Origin: Clostridium polyendosporum
GTDB taxonomy: Bacteria; Bacillota; Clostridia; Clostridiales; Clostridiaceae
Reading direction: 5' to 3'
Length of the DNA stretch: 64,000 bases
NCBI RefSeq assembly: GCF_018332455.1
Contig: NZ_BOPZ01000015.1
Location: 1 to 64,000 of the forward strand
Shown: piece after piece, positions 16,814-25,813 of the stretch
Layout: each line of letters begins with the position of its first letter
Position numbering within the stretch: the first letter of the stretch is position 1
The notes under the pieces: generated by a model
Database searches by the model: none
Told to the model about the DNA's origin: nothing
The model's input: the letters and a program-made list of their open reading frames with translations, nothing else
Translations under genes and position numbers: made by a program

Positions 16814-19246
16814 ATGAATGGAAAAATTAAAAGGGGCAAGATTCGTAGTAAAGATATAAAATCCATAGCTAAGGATACCAAAAATATATCTTTCAAAGTA
16901 AAAAAACGATTATTACTTGATGGTTTATGTTGTGCTAATTGCGCAGCTAAAATAGAGGACAAAGTTAGCAAACTCAACGGTGTTGCTAGTGCATCAGTTA
17001 ACTTTGTTTCAAAGACACTAACTATGGAGATTGAAGAAGAGGATAAGGTAAGTGAGTTAATTGCTGCTACAAAACAAATTGTGACCAACATTGAACCGGA
17101 TGTTACCGTAAAGGAAAAAGAAGTGGCTAAATCGAACAAATTCGTGCTTCTACTTGATGGACTTTGCTGTGCAAATTGTGCAGCAAAAATAGAAAGAGAA
17201 ACTCAAAGTCTTCCTGAAGTTATGAGTGCTATTGTGGACTTTGTGTCAAAGAGGCTTATTATAGAGCTTCAGGATGCTAAAAATAAAGTTTCTGTCACTG
17301 AAGATGTAAAAAAAATTGTAAAGAGAATAGAACCACATGTAAATGTAATAGTTGAGAGTAGTAATAGAAACAGCTCTGTTAACAATAAAGAAGATGAGAA
17401 AGATGATAATAAAAAAGAGTTAATCAAACTTGGAATTGGTGGAGCTATTTTCGCAGTAGCCACTATTTTTAACTTTAGCTTTGATTTAGAACTTTTACTA
17501 TATCTTATAAGTTATGTTCTTGTTGGTGGAGAAGTTGTGTTAAGAGCATTAAAAAATATTGCCCGAGGGCAGGTTTTCGATGAGAATTTTCTCATGGGAA
17601 TTGCTACAATAGGAGCCTTTGCTATTGGCGAGTTTCCTGAAGGTGTTGCAGTTATGTTATTCTATCAAGTAGGAGAGTTATTTCAGGATATTGCAGTTAA
17701 TCGTTCAAGAAAATCTATAGCTGCGTTGATGGATATACGTCCTGATTATGCAAACTTATTAGTTAATGGTGTAGAACAAAAAGTTTGGCCTGAAGATGTG
17801 AATATCGGAGATGTAATTTTAGTTAAACCTGGTGAGAAAGTACCTCTTGATGGAATGGTGATTGAAGGAAACTCAGTGCTTGATACCTCAGCATTAACAG
17901 GTGAATCTATTCCAAGAGAAGTAGCAACAGGTGATGAAGTTTTAAGTGGTACCATAAATAAAAATGGTGTTCTGACTATTAAGGTTACCAAAGACTTTGG
18001 AGAATCTACTGTAGCTAAGATACTGGATTTGGTTCAAAATGCAAGTAGTAAAAAGGCTCCAACAGAGAACTTTATAACAAAGTTTGCTAGGTATTATACA
18101 CCAGTTGTTGTATTCTCAGCATTAGCACTGGCACTCTTACCACCACTTCTTATTCCAGGAGCCACATTCTCACAATGGATATATAGAGCACTTGTCTTTT
18201 TAGTTGTCTCTTGTCCGTGTGCTTTAGTGGTATCAATACCTTTAGGATTCTTTGGTGGTATAGGTGGAGCTTCAAAAAATGGAGTACTTGTAAAGGGTGG
18301 AAATTACTTGGAAGCTTTAAACAACGTAGAAGTAGTTGTTTTTGATAAAACAGGAACTTTGACAAAAGGAATATTCAAGGTTACTGATGTAAAACCTGTC
18401 TATGGAGTATCGAAAGATGAGTTATTGGAGTATGCAGCTAGTGCGGAAAGCCACTCAAGTCATCCTATCGCAACTTCAATAATAAGAGAATACGGTAAAG
18501 ATATCAATAGGAACTCCATAGAAAACTATAATGAAGTATCAGGTCATGGGATTAAAGTTAAAATTAATGGTGTGAAGGTTCTGGTAGGGAATGAAAAGCT
18601 AATGAGCAGTGAAAGAATATCCTTCACTAGTCCTGAAACAGCAGGAACTGTAGTGCATGTTGCTCTTGATGGCAAATATGCCGGCTATATAATAATATCC
18701 GATGAAATAAAAGAAGATTCAGCTAAAGCTATAAAAGAGTTAAAGGAAATAGGAGTTAAGAAAACAGTAATGCTTACAGGAGATAGTGCCTTTGTTGGAG
18801 AAAAGGTTGGTAAAGAGTTAGGGATCGATAAGATATTTGCTGAATTATTGCCTCATGAAAAGGTAGAAAAGATAGAAGAGATTAATGCTCAAAAATCTTC
18901 AAGAGGTAAGCTAGTGTTTGTAGGAGATGGAATAAATGATGCACCGGTCTTGGCGAGAGCCGATGTTGGTATAGCTATGGGGGGCGTTGGTTCAGATGCT
19001 GCTATTGAAGCGGCAGATGTAGTAATTATGACAGACGAGCCATCAAAGATTGTAACTGCTATAAAAGTAGCTAAAAAGACAAAGAGCATAGTGATTCAGA
19101 ATATTGTATTTGCATTTGGTGTGAAGCTTATCATAATGATCCTTGGAGCCTTTGGAGTAGCAACGATGTGGGAAGCTGTCTTCGGGGATGTCGGAGTAGC
19201 AATAATAGCAGTGCTTAATGCAATGAGGGCTATGAGAATAGATTAA
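16814..19246 (+). CDS. cadA: P1B-type Cd/Zn/Pb-exporting ATPase with two HMA domains
   Basis: This membrane pump of about 810 residues exports divalent soft metals. It has two N-terminal HMA domains, each with GLCCANCAAKIE (at about 38-49 and 115-126), then a membrane domain with the CPC metal site in SCPCALVVS. The phosphorylation motif DKTGTLTKG, the HP motif in SHSSHPIA and the hinge GDGINDAPVLARADVGIAMG are all present, so it should be active. The start is ATG 16814 with GGGGTG upstream; an in-frame GTG at 16805 overlaps the ribosome site. It forms an operon with cadC. Expression is likely metal-induced. Confidence 0.95.
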   Translation: MNGKIKRGKIRSKDIKSIAKDTKNISFKVKKRLLLDGLCCANCAAKIEDKVSKLNGVASASVNFVSKTLTMEIEEEDKVSELIAATKQIVTNIEPDVTVKEKEVAKSNKFVLLLDGLCCANCAAKIERETQSLPEVMSAIVDFVSKRLIIELQDAKNKVSVTEDVKKIVKRIEPHVNVIVESSNRNSSVNNKEDEKDDNKKELIKLGIGGAIFAVATIFNFSFDLELLLYLISYVLVGGEVVLRALKNIARGQVFDENFLMGIATIGAFAIGEFPEGVAVMLFYQVGELFQDIAVNRSRKSIAALMDIRPDYANLLVNGVEQKVWPEDVNIGDVILVKPGEKVPLDGMVIEGNSVLDTSALTGESIPREVATGDEVLSGTINKNGVLTIKVTKDFGESTVAKILDLVQNASSKKAPTENFITKFARYYTPVVVFSALALALLPPLLIPGATFSQWIYRALVFLVVSCPCALVVSIPLGFFGGIGGASKNGVLVKGGNYLEALNNVEVVVFDKTGTLTKGIFKVTDVKPVYGVSKDELLEYAASAESHSSHPIATSIIREYGKDINRNSIENYNEVSGHGIKVKINGVKVLVGNEKLMSSERISFTSPETAGTVVHVALDGKYAGYIIISDEIKEDSAKAIKELKEIGVKKTVMLTGDSAFVGEKVGKELGIDKIFAELLPHEKVEKIEEINAQKSSRGKLVFVGDGINDAPVLARADVGIAMGGVGSDAAIEAADVVIMTDEPSKIVTAIKVAKKTKSIVIQNIVFAFGVKLIIMILGAFGVATMWEAVFGDVGVAIIAVLNAMRAMRID

Positions 19247-19249
19247 AAT

Positions 19250-19360
19250 AGCAGTTTAATTAAAAAGCTTACTGGAAAGAACTTAACGGAATTGATAAAA
19301 GAAAAAAAAATAAAACAAGTAGAATATTTATCGAAAAATACAGAAGTTTTGAGGCTTTGA
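19250..19360 (+). pseudogene. Remnant of an AraC-type DNA-binding domain
   Basis: A short frame with no start codon encodes about 36 residues (SSLIKKLTGKNLTELIKEKK..., then KQVEYLSKNTEVL). This resembles the second helix-turn-helix of AraC/XylS regulators, in which a KKxTGKNFTEYL-like helix is followed by RIxKAxELL. It ends in a natural-looking stop at 19358-19360. It starts just after cadA and has no promoter or ribosome site, so it is probably the decayed 3' end of a lost regulator. Short length limits certainty. Confidence 0.4.
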
Positions 19361-19440
19361 GTAGATGCGTACGAAACTCCTAAGTATCGACTAACAGTTG
19401 TAAATAATCTGTTTAAATTCCACAAAATGAATATAATAAT

Positions 19441-19494
19441 AACCTCCTTGTGTTTTTATGGTTTTATCTAGAAGCTAACACAAGGAGGTTTTAT
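19441..19494 (+). terminator. Intrinsic terminator after cadA
   Basis: AACCTCCTTGTGTT (19441-19454) pairs with AACACAAGGAGGTT (19478-19491), followed by TTATA. Between cadA and this point lie the AraC remnant and a short copy of a dispersed repeat (AAATTCCACAAAATGAATAT). Confidence 0.85.
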
Positions 19495-19544
19495 AATGGC
19501 AATTAATATTTACAATTATATTAAAATGATATTATAATGGAAAT

Positions 19545-19579
19545 ATGTGGAAAATTGTTTTTAAAATAATTTTCCATAT
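19545..19579. promoter_or_regulatory. Inverted repeat upstream of the FMN glutamate-synthase-like gene
   Basis: GGAAAATT (19549-19556) and AATTTTCC (19568-19575) face each other, with partly matching flanks. It sits about 75 bases before the start of the gene at 19653. TATAAT-like and TTTACA-like stretches follow, so an operator is possible. No regulator is identifiable. Confidence 0.35.
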
Positions 19580-19652
19580 AGTTCATATTTTACAGTTTAG
19601 TATAATAGCTTTGTAATATGTTTACAACTTTAGCACTAAAGGGGGAAAATTT

Positions 19653-21245
19653 ATGAATTTACAAAGACCAAATGGAAATGATTCAACAAGAACTGTTAAT
19701 CGTTCTAAGAATGTAGTGCCTTCAAGTGGCTTATGTTCAAGGTGTGTTGATGGTTGCAAAGGAAATTGTGAGGTTTTTAAGGCTACATTTAGAGGGAGAG
19801 AACTACTATATCCAGGTCCTTTTGGTGATATTACTGCTGGTGGAGACAAGGATTATCCAGTAGATTATTCACACTTAAACATTTGTGGGTATGCATTTGG
19901 AGGGAAGGGACTTCCAGATGGTGTACAGGCAAATTCTGATACAGCACGTTTTCCAGCAGTAAATACAGAAACAGAGTATGGTTGGAGCAAAAAGGTAAAA
20001 ATGAGTGTGCCTATTTTTACAGGAGCACTTGGATCAACAGAAATTGCTAGGAAAAACTGGGAACATTTTGCTGTTGGTGCTGCAATTTCTGGAGTTACTA
20101 TTGTATGTGGTGAAAACGTTTGTGGAATTGATCCAGAGTTAGTATTAGATAGTAACAATAAGGTAAAAGAAGCTCCTGATATGGATAGAAGGATAGAGGC
20201 GTATAGACGCTATCACAAAGGCCTGGGTGAATTACTTATTCAAATGAATGTTGAAGATACTCGTCTTGGAGTTGCTGAATATATAATTAATAAACACGGA
20301 ATTGAAACCATTGAGTTAAAATGGGGACAGGGGGCAAAGTGTATTGGTGGAGAAATCAAGGTTAACTCCTTGGAAAGAGCATTGGAGCTCCAAAAGAGAG
20401 GATATATAGTAACACCAGACCCATCTGATCCAGTTATTCAAGCAGCATTTAAACAAGGTTCAATAAAAGAATTTGAGCGCCATAGTCGTCTTGGATTTAT
20501 TAGTGAAGATGGATTTTTAGCTGAAGTTGAAAGACTAAGAAAACTTGGCTTTAAAAGAATTACATTAAAAACTGGTGCATATGGATTAAGAGAACTTGCA
20601 ATGGCTATTAAATGGTCTTCTAAGGCAAAAATTGACCTTCTTACGATTGATGGTGCTTCTGGTGGAACAGGAATGAGCCCATGGAGAATGATGGAAGAAT
20701 GGGGAATGCCTTCTCTTTACCTTCATTCAGCAGCATATGAATTTGCAAAAATACTTGAAAGTAAAGGTGAAAGGGTTCCAGATCTTGCATTTGCAGGAGG
20801 TTTTAGTTCAGAAGATGGTATATTCAAAGCTCTTGCACTGGGTGCTCCATACGTAAAGGCAGTTTGTATGGGCCGTGCACTTATGATACCAGGAATGGTT
20901 GGAAAGAATATAGAGCAGTGGATGAAGAGTAATGATCTTCCTAAGACTGTTAGTGAATTTGGTTCAACACCAGAGGAAATATTTGTTTGTTATGAAAAGG
21001 TTAGAGATATGGTTGGTTCATCTGAAATTAAGGAAATACCTCTAGGAGCAATTGGTATATATAGCTATGCTGATAAGCTTAAAACTGGATTGCAACAATT
21101 AATGGCTGGTGCACGTTGTTTTAATATCTCGTCTATATCAAGATCTGAGCTAATGTCCTTAACAGAGGAATGTGTAAAGGTAACCAAGATTCCTTATCTT
21201 ATGGATGCTTATCGTGAAGAAGCTTTAGAGATATTAAACAAGTAG
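19653..21245 (+). CDS. FMN-binding glutamate synthase-family protein
   Basis: The 530-residue protein matches the FMN/central domain of glutamate synthase (GltB domain 2 family). Features are a Cys-rich N-terminus (LCSRCVDGCKGNC, about 28-40), the barrel motifs IELKWGQGAKC and LLTIDGASGGTGMSPW, and a FAGGFSSEDGIFKALALGAP...CMGRALM phosphate site. It lacks the glutaminase domain, so it is a stand-alone amidotransferase-like or other FMN oxidoreductase rather than a normal GltB. Such proteins are common in clostridia with unclear substrates. It is transcribed alone, with GGGGG before the ATG and its own terminator. Its location beside the purine operon hints at a nitrogen role, but that is only inference. 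Confidence 0.82.
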   Translation: MNLQRPNGNDSTRTVNRSKNVVPSSGLCSRCVDGCKGNCEVFKATFRGRELLYPGPFGDITAGGDKDYPVDYSHLNICGYAFGGKGLPDGVQANSDTARFPAVNTETEYGWSKKVKMSVPIFTGALGSTEIARKNWEHFAVGAAISGVTIVCGENVCGIDPELVLDSNNKVKEAPDMDRRIEAYRRYHKGLGELLIQMNVEDTRLGVAEYIINKHGIETIELKWGQGAKCIGGEIKVNSLERALELQKRGYIVTPDPSDPVIQAAFKQGSIKEFERHSRLGFISEDGFLAEVERLRKLGFKRITLKTGAYGLRELAMAIKWSSKAKIDLLTIDGASGGTGMSPWRMMEEWGMPSLYLHSAAYEFAKILESKGERVPDLAFAGGFSSEDGIFKALALGAPYVKAVCMGRALMIPGMVGKNIEQWMKSNDLPKTVSEFGSTPEEIFVCYEKVRDMVGSSEIKEIPLGAIGIYSYADKLKTGLQQLMAGARCFNISSISRSELMSLTEECVKVTKIPYLMDAYREEALEILNK

Positions 21246-21301
21246 TTTAACATTGCATGTAAAAAGTAGTTTTAAATTAATATTTTTTCTATAATAAAAA
21301 G

Positions 21302-21332
21302 TCCCCCAGCTACAAAGGTTGGGGGATAAATT
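21302..21332 (+). terminator. Intrinsic terminator
   Basis: TCCCCCA pairs with TGGGGGA across a short loop, followed by TAAATTTTT. It ends the transcript from 19653. Confidence 0.85.
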
Positions 21333-21380
21333 TTTATTTGTTTGGTACCATTTCCAAAGTGAAATCTGATTAAATCCATA

Positions 21381-21572
21381 GATACACAACTTCATAACTG
21401 AATTTATAGTTCATGATATACAAGTTCATATTGAATTAAGAATTTTAGGAAAAGTACTGAATGCCGAGACTATTTCCTAAAATTCGTTAATGATTGAACT
21501 TATATATCCTAGAAAAAGCATTGCATGTAGAGGCTATTTTCATCAATTGTTTAAGGATTGAAGTTGTGTATC
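21381..21572. repeat. Nested palindromic element, about 190 bases (dispersed repeat)
   Basis: Outer arms GATACACAACTTCA (21381-21394) and TGAAGTTGTGTATC (21559-21572) are perfect 14-base inverted repeats. Inside, ATATACAAGTTCA (21417-21429) faces TGAACTTATATAT (21495-21507) with one mismatch. GAATTTTAGGAAA (21440-21452) faces TTTCCTAAAATTC (21473-21485) perfectly. The whole element could fold into one long hairpin. Partial copies are near 11604, 16206, 23165, 25768, 38260 and 44890. It encodes no protein, so it is probably a non-autonomous (MITE-like) element. It fills most of the gap 21246-21613. Confidence 0.72.
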
Positions 21573-21613
21573 TTTAATAGGCTCGATGCCTGCTCAGCTT
21601 TATTTAGCCATTC

Positions 21614-23008
21614 TTAAAATCCTCTTACTTCTTTTAATTTTTTATCTATACCTTGTATTTCATTTTGCTTTTCAATCCAATAATCCTGTGTTTTTTGAGC
21701 ATCTAATTCATGAACACTTTTTTTCTGCTGCTCAACCCAGGTGTAATATTTAAGATCGTGCCATCTTTTACGTGCCTTAAAGGTTCCTTCTTCTATATAA
21801 TCAAGTTTTATGTTATGGAATATAGAATGATATCTTACAGCCGCTTCTGTTTTTGTCATTGTACCAAAGTTTTGATTAAGATCTTCCATAATAGAATAAT
21901 AGCGATCAATAGTATCAGTACATATAGTGAAAATATTATCCTTATAAGTCATTTCATAGTATTTTGCAGTTTTTATTGCTCCGATTAAATTACATACTCC
22001 AGATATACCGAATATCTCAGAAAGTGTATTTATTGTTTCATTTGATATTTTAAGCTCACTTGAAAGATATTCTTTACCTATTTCATCTGTTAAAAGCTGC
22101 AAGCCTTTTTTACATTCTATATCATCAATACACATAATAGAATCCATATTCATAATATTATGAATCCAGGTTACATGGTTATCACCAATACCTTGAATAT
22201 CATGAGTTCCATAGCCGTTATTATATATAGTTGGGCACTGAATAGGTTCTAAGCCTATTATTTTTGTTTCTGAATATAGCTGTTTTAAGCGATCACCAGA
22301 AGCAATTGTTCCTGCTGAACCCATGGATGAAACAAGAGCAGATACTCTACCATTTCCAATACCCTGCTCATATAATACTTTAGTTATTTCTGAAATGGTA
22401 TTTCCAGTAACATAGTAATGGAACATGTAGTTACCAAAGCTTTCAAATTGATTTAATATTTTATTTCTAGGACTTTCTCTTTTTAATTCCCAGCACTTAT
22501 CGTATATGTCTCTTACACTACTTTCACATCCGGGAGTTTTAATATATTCACCACCATAAAAAGTTATCTTTTCAAAACGCTCCTTGCTCATCATTTCAGG
22601 AAGAATTACCTTTGTAGAATATCCCATACGAGTTCCTGTCCATGAACCGCCAATACCATAATTTCCTGTTGAAGGGAAGATAAGCGTATCTTGACCAGGA
22701 ATAATTTCGCCACTTAATTGATTCTCAAGTACTACTGAATAGGTAGCACCTACCTTATGGCTGCCTGTAGGAAAGTTTTTGCTGTATAACACGATTATGT
22801 TTGCATCTACTCCAGTTAATTCTTTTGGTATAACTACATAACATAAGTTATCTTTATTGTCAGTCCAGTTGATATTATAAAGATTAATTGGATTTAAAGG
22901 TGAGTCCTTTGCAGCTTTAAGGGCTTTTTTTCTTATATCTTCTTTTATCCTTTCAGGATGAAGCATTTCTTCAAAGGTAGGTCCCCAAACAAGTTTTTTC
23001 TTTCTCAT
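21614..23008 (-). CDS. PLP-dependent lyase/synthase (cysteine synthase fold), knot of unknown substrate
   Basis: The 464-residue protein is a fold-type II PLP enzyme. Lys85 in NFPTGSHKVGAT is the likely Schiff-base lysine, and SSMGSAGTIASGD gives the phosphate-binding loop. It is longer than O-acetylserine sulfhydrylase (about 310), with an additional N-terminal 70 residues and a charged C-terminal tail. Related genes neighbour clostridial diaminopropionate/purine genes in my recollection, but the substrate is unknown. It is divergent from the purine operon and starts with ATG after a weak ribosome site that lies inside a hairpin (23016-23063). Confidence 0.75.
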   Translation of the reverse strand: MRKKKLVWGPTFEEMLHPERIKEDIRKKALKAAKDSPLNPINLYNINWTDNKDNLCYVVIPKELTGVDANIIVLYSKNFPTGSHKVGATYSVVLENQLSGEIIPGQDTLIFPSTGNYGIGGSWTGTRMGYSTKVILPEMMSKERFEKITFYGGEYIKTPGCESSVRDIYDKCWELKRESPRNKILNQFESFGNYMFHYYVTGNTISEITKVLYEQGIGNGRVSALVSSMGSAGTIASGDRLKQLYSETKIIGLEPIQCPTIYNNGYGTHDIQGIGDNHVTWIHNIMNMDSIMCIDDIECKKGLQLLTDEIGKEYLSSELKISNETINTLSEIFGISGVCNLIGAIKTAKYYEMTYKDNIFTICTDTIDRYYSIMEDLNQNFGTMTKTEAAVRYHSIFHNIKLDYIEEGTFKARKRWHDLKYYTWVEQQKKSVHELDAQKTQDYWIEKQNEIQGIDKKLKEVRGF

Positions 23009-23015
23009 TTATAAC

Positions 23016-23063
23016 CCGTTACCTAAAATCTATAAAAAACCTTACATTAGATTTCTGTAACGG
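23016..23063 (-). promoter_or_regulatory. Leader hairpin over the ribosome site of the PLP gene
   Basis: Read on the minus strand, CCGTTAC and GTAACGG pair, and inner AAATCT and AGATTT extend the stem. The second arm overlaps the only Shine-Dalgarno-like bases (AGGTAACGGG) six bases before the ATG. Folding would hide the ribosome site, so translational control is possible. The rest of the 23009-23309 gap is AT-rich, with promoter-like sequences in both directions and a fragment of the dispersed repeat at about 23165-23182. Confidence 0.4.
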
Positions 23064-23309
23064 ACTTCACCTCTCCTTCATTATAAATTTTTATATACAT
23101 TACTTAACTGTTATTAGCTTACAATTAAAGATAAATAATTTTGGTTCTTAATAAATTTAATTATAGAGTTGTGTATCTATATACCAAAAAACGTGGAAGA
23201 GGTTAATTGGTTACAGTAAATTATACATATAAATTATTATATGCATAATGAAAGGCGACTTTGATTATAAATGTATTGAATCATAAGTTTTTAGGTATGG
23301 TGGCAGTGT

Positions 23310-24542
23310 ATGTGTAAAAATAAATTATCTGGTATAAAAATGATTTATAGAAGTAATAGAGAAGAAGTGAAAAGGAGTAAATTTCCATCATTTTTAACTA
23401 TAGATAAGCTTGAAGAGGTAAAAAGCTTTCATAAAACTATGAATAACTATAAGAAAACTCCACTTGTGAATCTTAATAGCCTTGCAAAAGAATTAGGATT
23501 AAGGTCTATTTTGGTTAAAGATGAATCAAAAAGGGGAGGCCTTAATTCTTTTAAGGTGCTTGGAAGCTCTTATGCTATAGCAAAACTGATATGTAAGAGA
23601 TTAAATTTAAGATTAAAAGATGTAAACTTTAATTACTTAAAATCAGAGGAAGTAAAAAATAAAACAGGAGAGATAACTTTTGTTACCTGTTCTGATGGTA
23701 ATCATGGAAGGGGAGTTGCATGGACTGCAAGGGAGATAGGACAAAAGGCAGTGGTCTATCTTCCAAAGGGAACTGCAAGAAGAAGGGTTGAAGCAATTAT
23801 AGAACTTGGTGCAAAGGCAATTGTAACAGATTTAAACTATGATGACACAGTTAGATATGCAGTAAAAATAGCGCAAGAAAATAATTGGGAAATAGTCCAG
23901 GATACTGCATGGGAGGGCTATACAGAAATTCCAATATGGATAATGCAGGGATATGCAGCAATGGCCTATGAGGCATTAGAGCAAATTGAAGAAATGGGTA
24001 TTAAAAAGCCTACACATATGTTTATACAAGCTGGGGTTGGAGCCATGGCAGGAGCTGTGCTTGGATTTTGTGTTAATTATTTTAATGGAAAACATCCTAT
24101 AACTACAGTAATAGAACCTGTTAATGCTGCATGCATGTTCAGGTCAGCAGAAATCAATGATGGAAAACCACATGGAGTAATAGGGGGACTTGAAACGATT
24201 ATGGCAGGACTTGCCTGTGGAGAACCAATATTATATGGTTGGGAAATACTAAGGGACTTTTCAGATGCATTTTCTATGTGTCCTGATTATGTAACAGCGA
24301 GGGGAATGAGAATTTTAGCAAATCCTTTAGAAAACGATGAAAAAGTTATCTCAGGAGAATCAGGGGCAGTAGGTACAGGATTTATTTCTCTCATAATGCA
24401 GAGAAAGGAGCTTACAGAGATTAAGGAAAAATTAGCTTTAAACCAAAATTCAACTGTTATTTTATTTAGTACGGAAGGTGCAACAGACCCTGTAAATTAC
24501 AGGAGTGTTGTATGGGATGGAAAATACAACATACCATATTAA
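23310..24542 (+). CDS. ygeX: Diaminopropionate ammonia-lyase
   Basis: The 410-residue fold-type II PLP enzyme deaminates 2,3-diaminopropionate to pyruvate and two ammonia. Lys82 in ESKRGGLNSFKVLG is the PLP lysine. SDGNHGRGVAWTARE, PKGTARRRVEAI and QAGVGAMAGAVLG all follow the E. coli YgeX pattern as I recall it, over the same length. Start: ATG 23310 has no good ribosome site and ATG 23340 is an alternative. It is the first gene of the purine-degradation operon, whose members lie within 70 bases of each other or overlap. Confidence 0.93.
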   Translation: MCKNKLSGIKMIYRSNREEVKRSKFPSFLTIDKLEEVKSFHKTMNNYKKTPLVNLNSLAKELGLRSILVKDESKRGGLNSFKVLGSSYAIAKLICKRLNLRLKDVNFNYLKSEEVKNKTGEITFVTCSDGNHGRGVAWTAREIGQKAVVYLPKGTARRRVEAIIELGAKAIVTDLNYDDTVRYAVKIAQENNWEIVQDTAWEGYTEIPIWIMQGYAAMAYEALEQIEEMGIKKPTHMFIQAGVGAMAGAVLGFCVNYFNGKHPITTVIEPVNAACMFRSAEINDGKPHGVIGGLETIMAGLACGEPILYGWEILRDFSDAFSMCPDYVTARGMRILANPLENDEKVISGESGAVGTGFISLIMQRKELTEIKEKLALNQNSTVILFSTEGATDPVNYRSVVWDGKYNIPY

Positions 24543-24560
24543 TTTTTTAGGAGGTTTAAA

Positions 24561-25775
24561 GTGAATATAGATTTTAATCAAGTACTTGCTAAAGCAGAAG
24601 AGTATAAAAAGGATATATCAGATTTCTTAAAAGACATTATAGCTATTCCTAGTGAAAGTTGTAAAGAAGAGCTTGTGGTAAAAAGAATAAAGTCTGAAAT
24701 GGAAAAGGCAGGCTTTGATAGAGTTGAAATAGATGGGATGGGAAATATATTGGGTTTTATAGGACATGGAAAACATATAATTGCAATGGATGCCCATATT
24801 GATACCGTTGGTACAGGCGATAAAAGTCAGTGGAAATATGATCCATACATTGGATATGAGGATGAAGAAATCATCATTGGAAGGGGAGCAAGTGACCAAA
24901 AAGGCGGAATGGCTTCAATGGTTTACGCCGGAAAAATAATAAAGGATTTAAAACTTGAAGATGACTACACATTAATAGTTACAGGTACTGTTCAAGAGGA
25001 GGACTGTGATGGATTATGTTGGCAATACATTATTAATGAAGATAATATAACTCCTGAGTTTGTAGTAATAACAGAGCCGACTTCCTGCAATATATACAGA
25101 GGTCAAAGAGGGAGAATGGAAATTAAGATACAAACGAAAGGAATAAGCTGTCATGGTTCAGCACCTGAAAGAGGTGATAATGCAATTTATAAAATGGCAC
25201 CTATTTTAATGGAGCTGAAGGAGCTAAATGAAAGGCTAAAAGATGATAGTTTTTTAGGAAAGGGTACACTAACTGTTTCAGAAGTATTCTTTTCATCACC
25301 TTCAAGATGTGCAGTTGCAGATGGGTGTACTATTTCTGTAGATAGAAGACTTACACAAGGAGAAACATGGGAATATGCCCTTGAACAAATAAGAAACTTA
25401 CCATCTGTAAGGAATGTGGGAGCAGATGTTTCCATGTATGAATATTCATCACCCTCATATACGGATCTTGTATACAAAACACAAGCGTATTTTCCAACAT
25501 GGGTTTTAGAAGAAAACCATCCAGCCTGTCAAACACTAATAAAAGCTTACAAAGCTTTATTTGTAAAGGAACCATTAGTGGATAAGTGGACATTTTCAAC
25601 AAATGCTGTTTCCATTATGGGAAGGTTTAAAATACCATGCATAGGCTTCGGACCTGGACATGAAGACCAAGCCCATGCACCAAATGAAATGACATGGAAA
25701 AGAGAACTTGTAGATGCAGCAGCTATGTATGCATTGATTCCGATAATATATGTAAAAGAATATTGTAAGGATTGA
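24561..25775 (+). CDS. ygeY: M20-family amidohydrolase/peptidase YgeY
   Basis: The 404-residue zinc hydrolase has the M20 metal-ligand motifs DAHIDTVG (about 76), [14 protein letters not shown] (about 110), VQEEDCDG (about 150) and TEPT (about 173). It also has the dimer-domain [13 protein letters not shown] and the late HAPNEMTW. It probably cleaves an amide or ureide intermediate of purine breakdown; the exact substrate is not established from sequence. GTG start behind AGGAGG, 18 bases after ygeX. Its 3' end runs into a fragment of the dispersed repeat (ATTGAAGTTATTTATCTTTA) starting at the stop codon. Confidence 0.92.
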   Translation: MNIDFNQVLAKAEEYKKDISDFLKDIIAIPSESCKEELVVKRIKSEMEKAGFDRVEIDGMGNILGFIGHGKHIIAMDAHIDTVGTGDKSQWKYDPYIGYEDEEIIIGRGASDQKGGMASMVYAGKIIKDLKLEDDYTLIVTGTVQEEDCDGLCWQYIINEDNITPEFVVITEPTSCNIYRGQRGRMEIKIQTKGISCHGSAPERGDNAIYKMAPILMELKELNERLKDDSFLGKGTLTVSEVFFSSPSRCAVADGCTISVDRRLTQGETWEYALEQIRNLPSVRNVGADVSMYEYSSPSYTDLVYKTQAYFPTWVLEENHPACQTLIKAYKALFVKEPLVDKWTFSTNAVSIMGRFKIPCIGFGPGHEDQAHAPNEMTWKRELVDAAAMYALIPIIYVKEYCKD

Positions 25776-25813
25776 AGTTATTTATCTTTACCAACAAAGA
25801 AAGGAGAAGGTTT

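Noticed and set aside
18150-18365. Minus-strand frame inside cadA
   Set aside because: It is a shadow of the conserved membrane and DKTGT region; no start signal.
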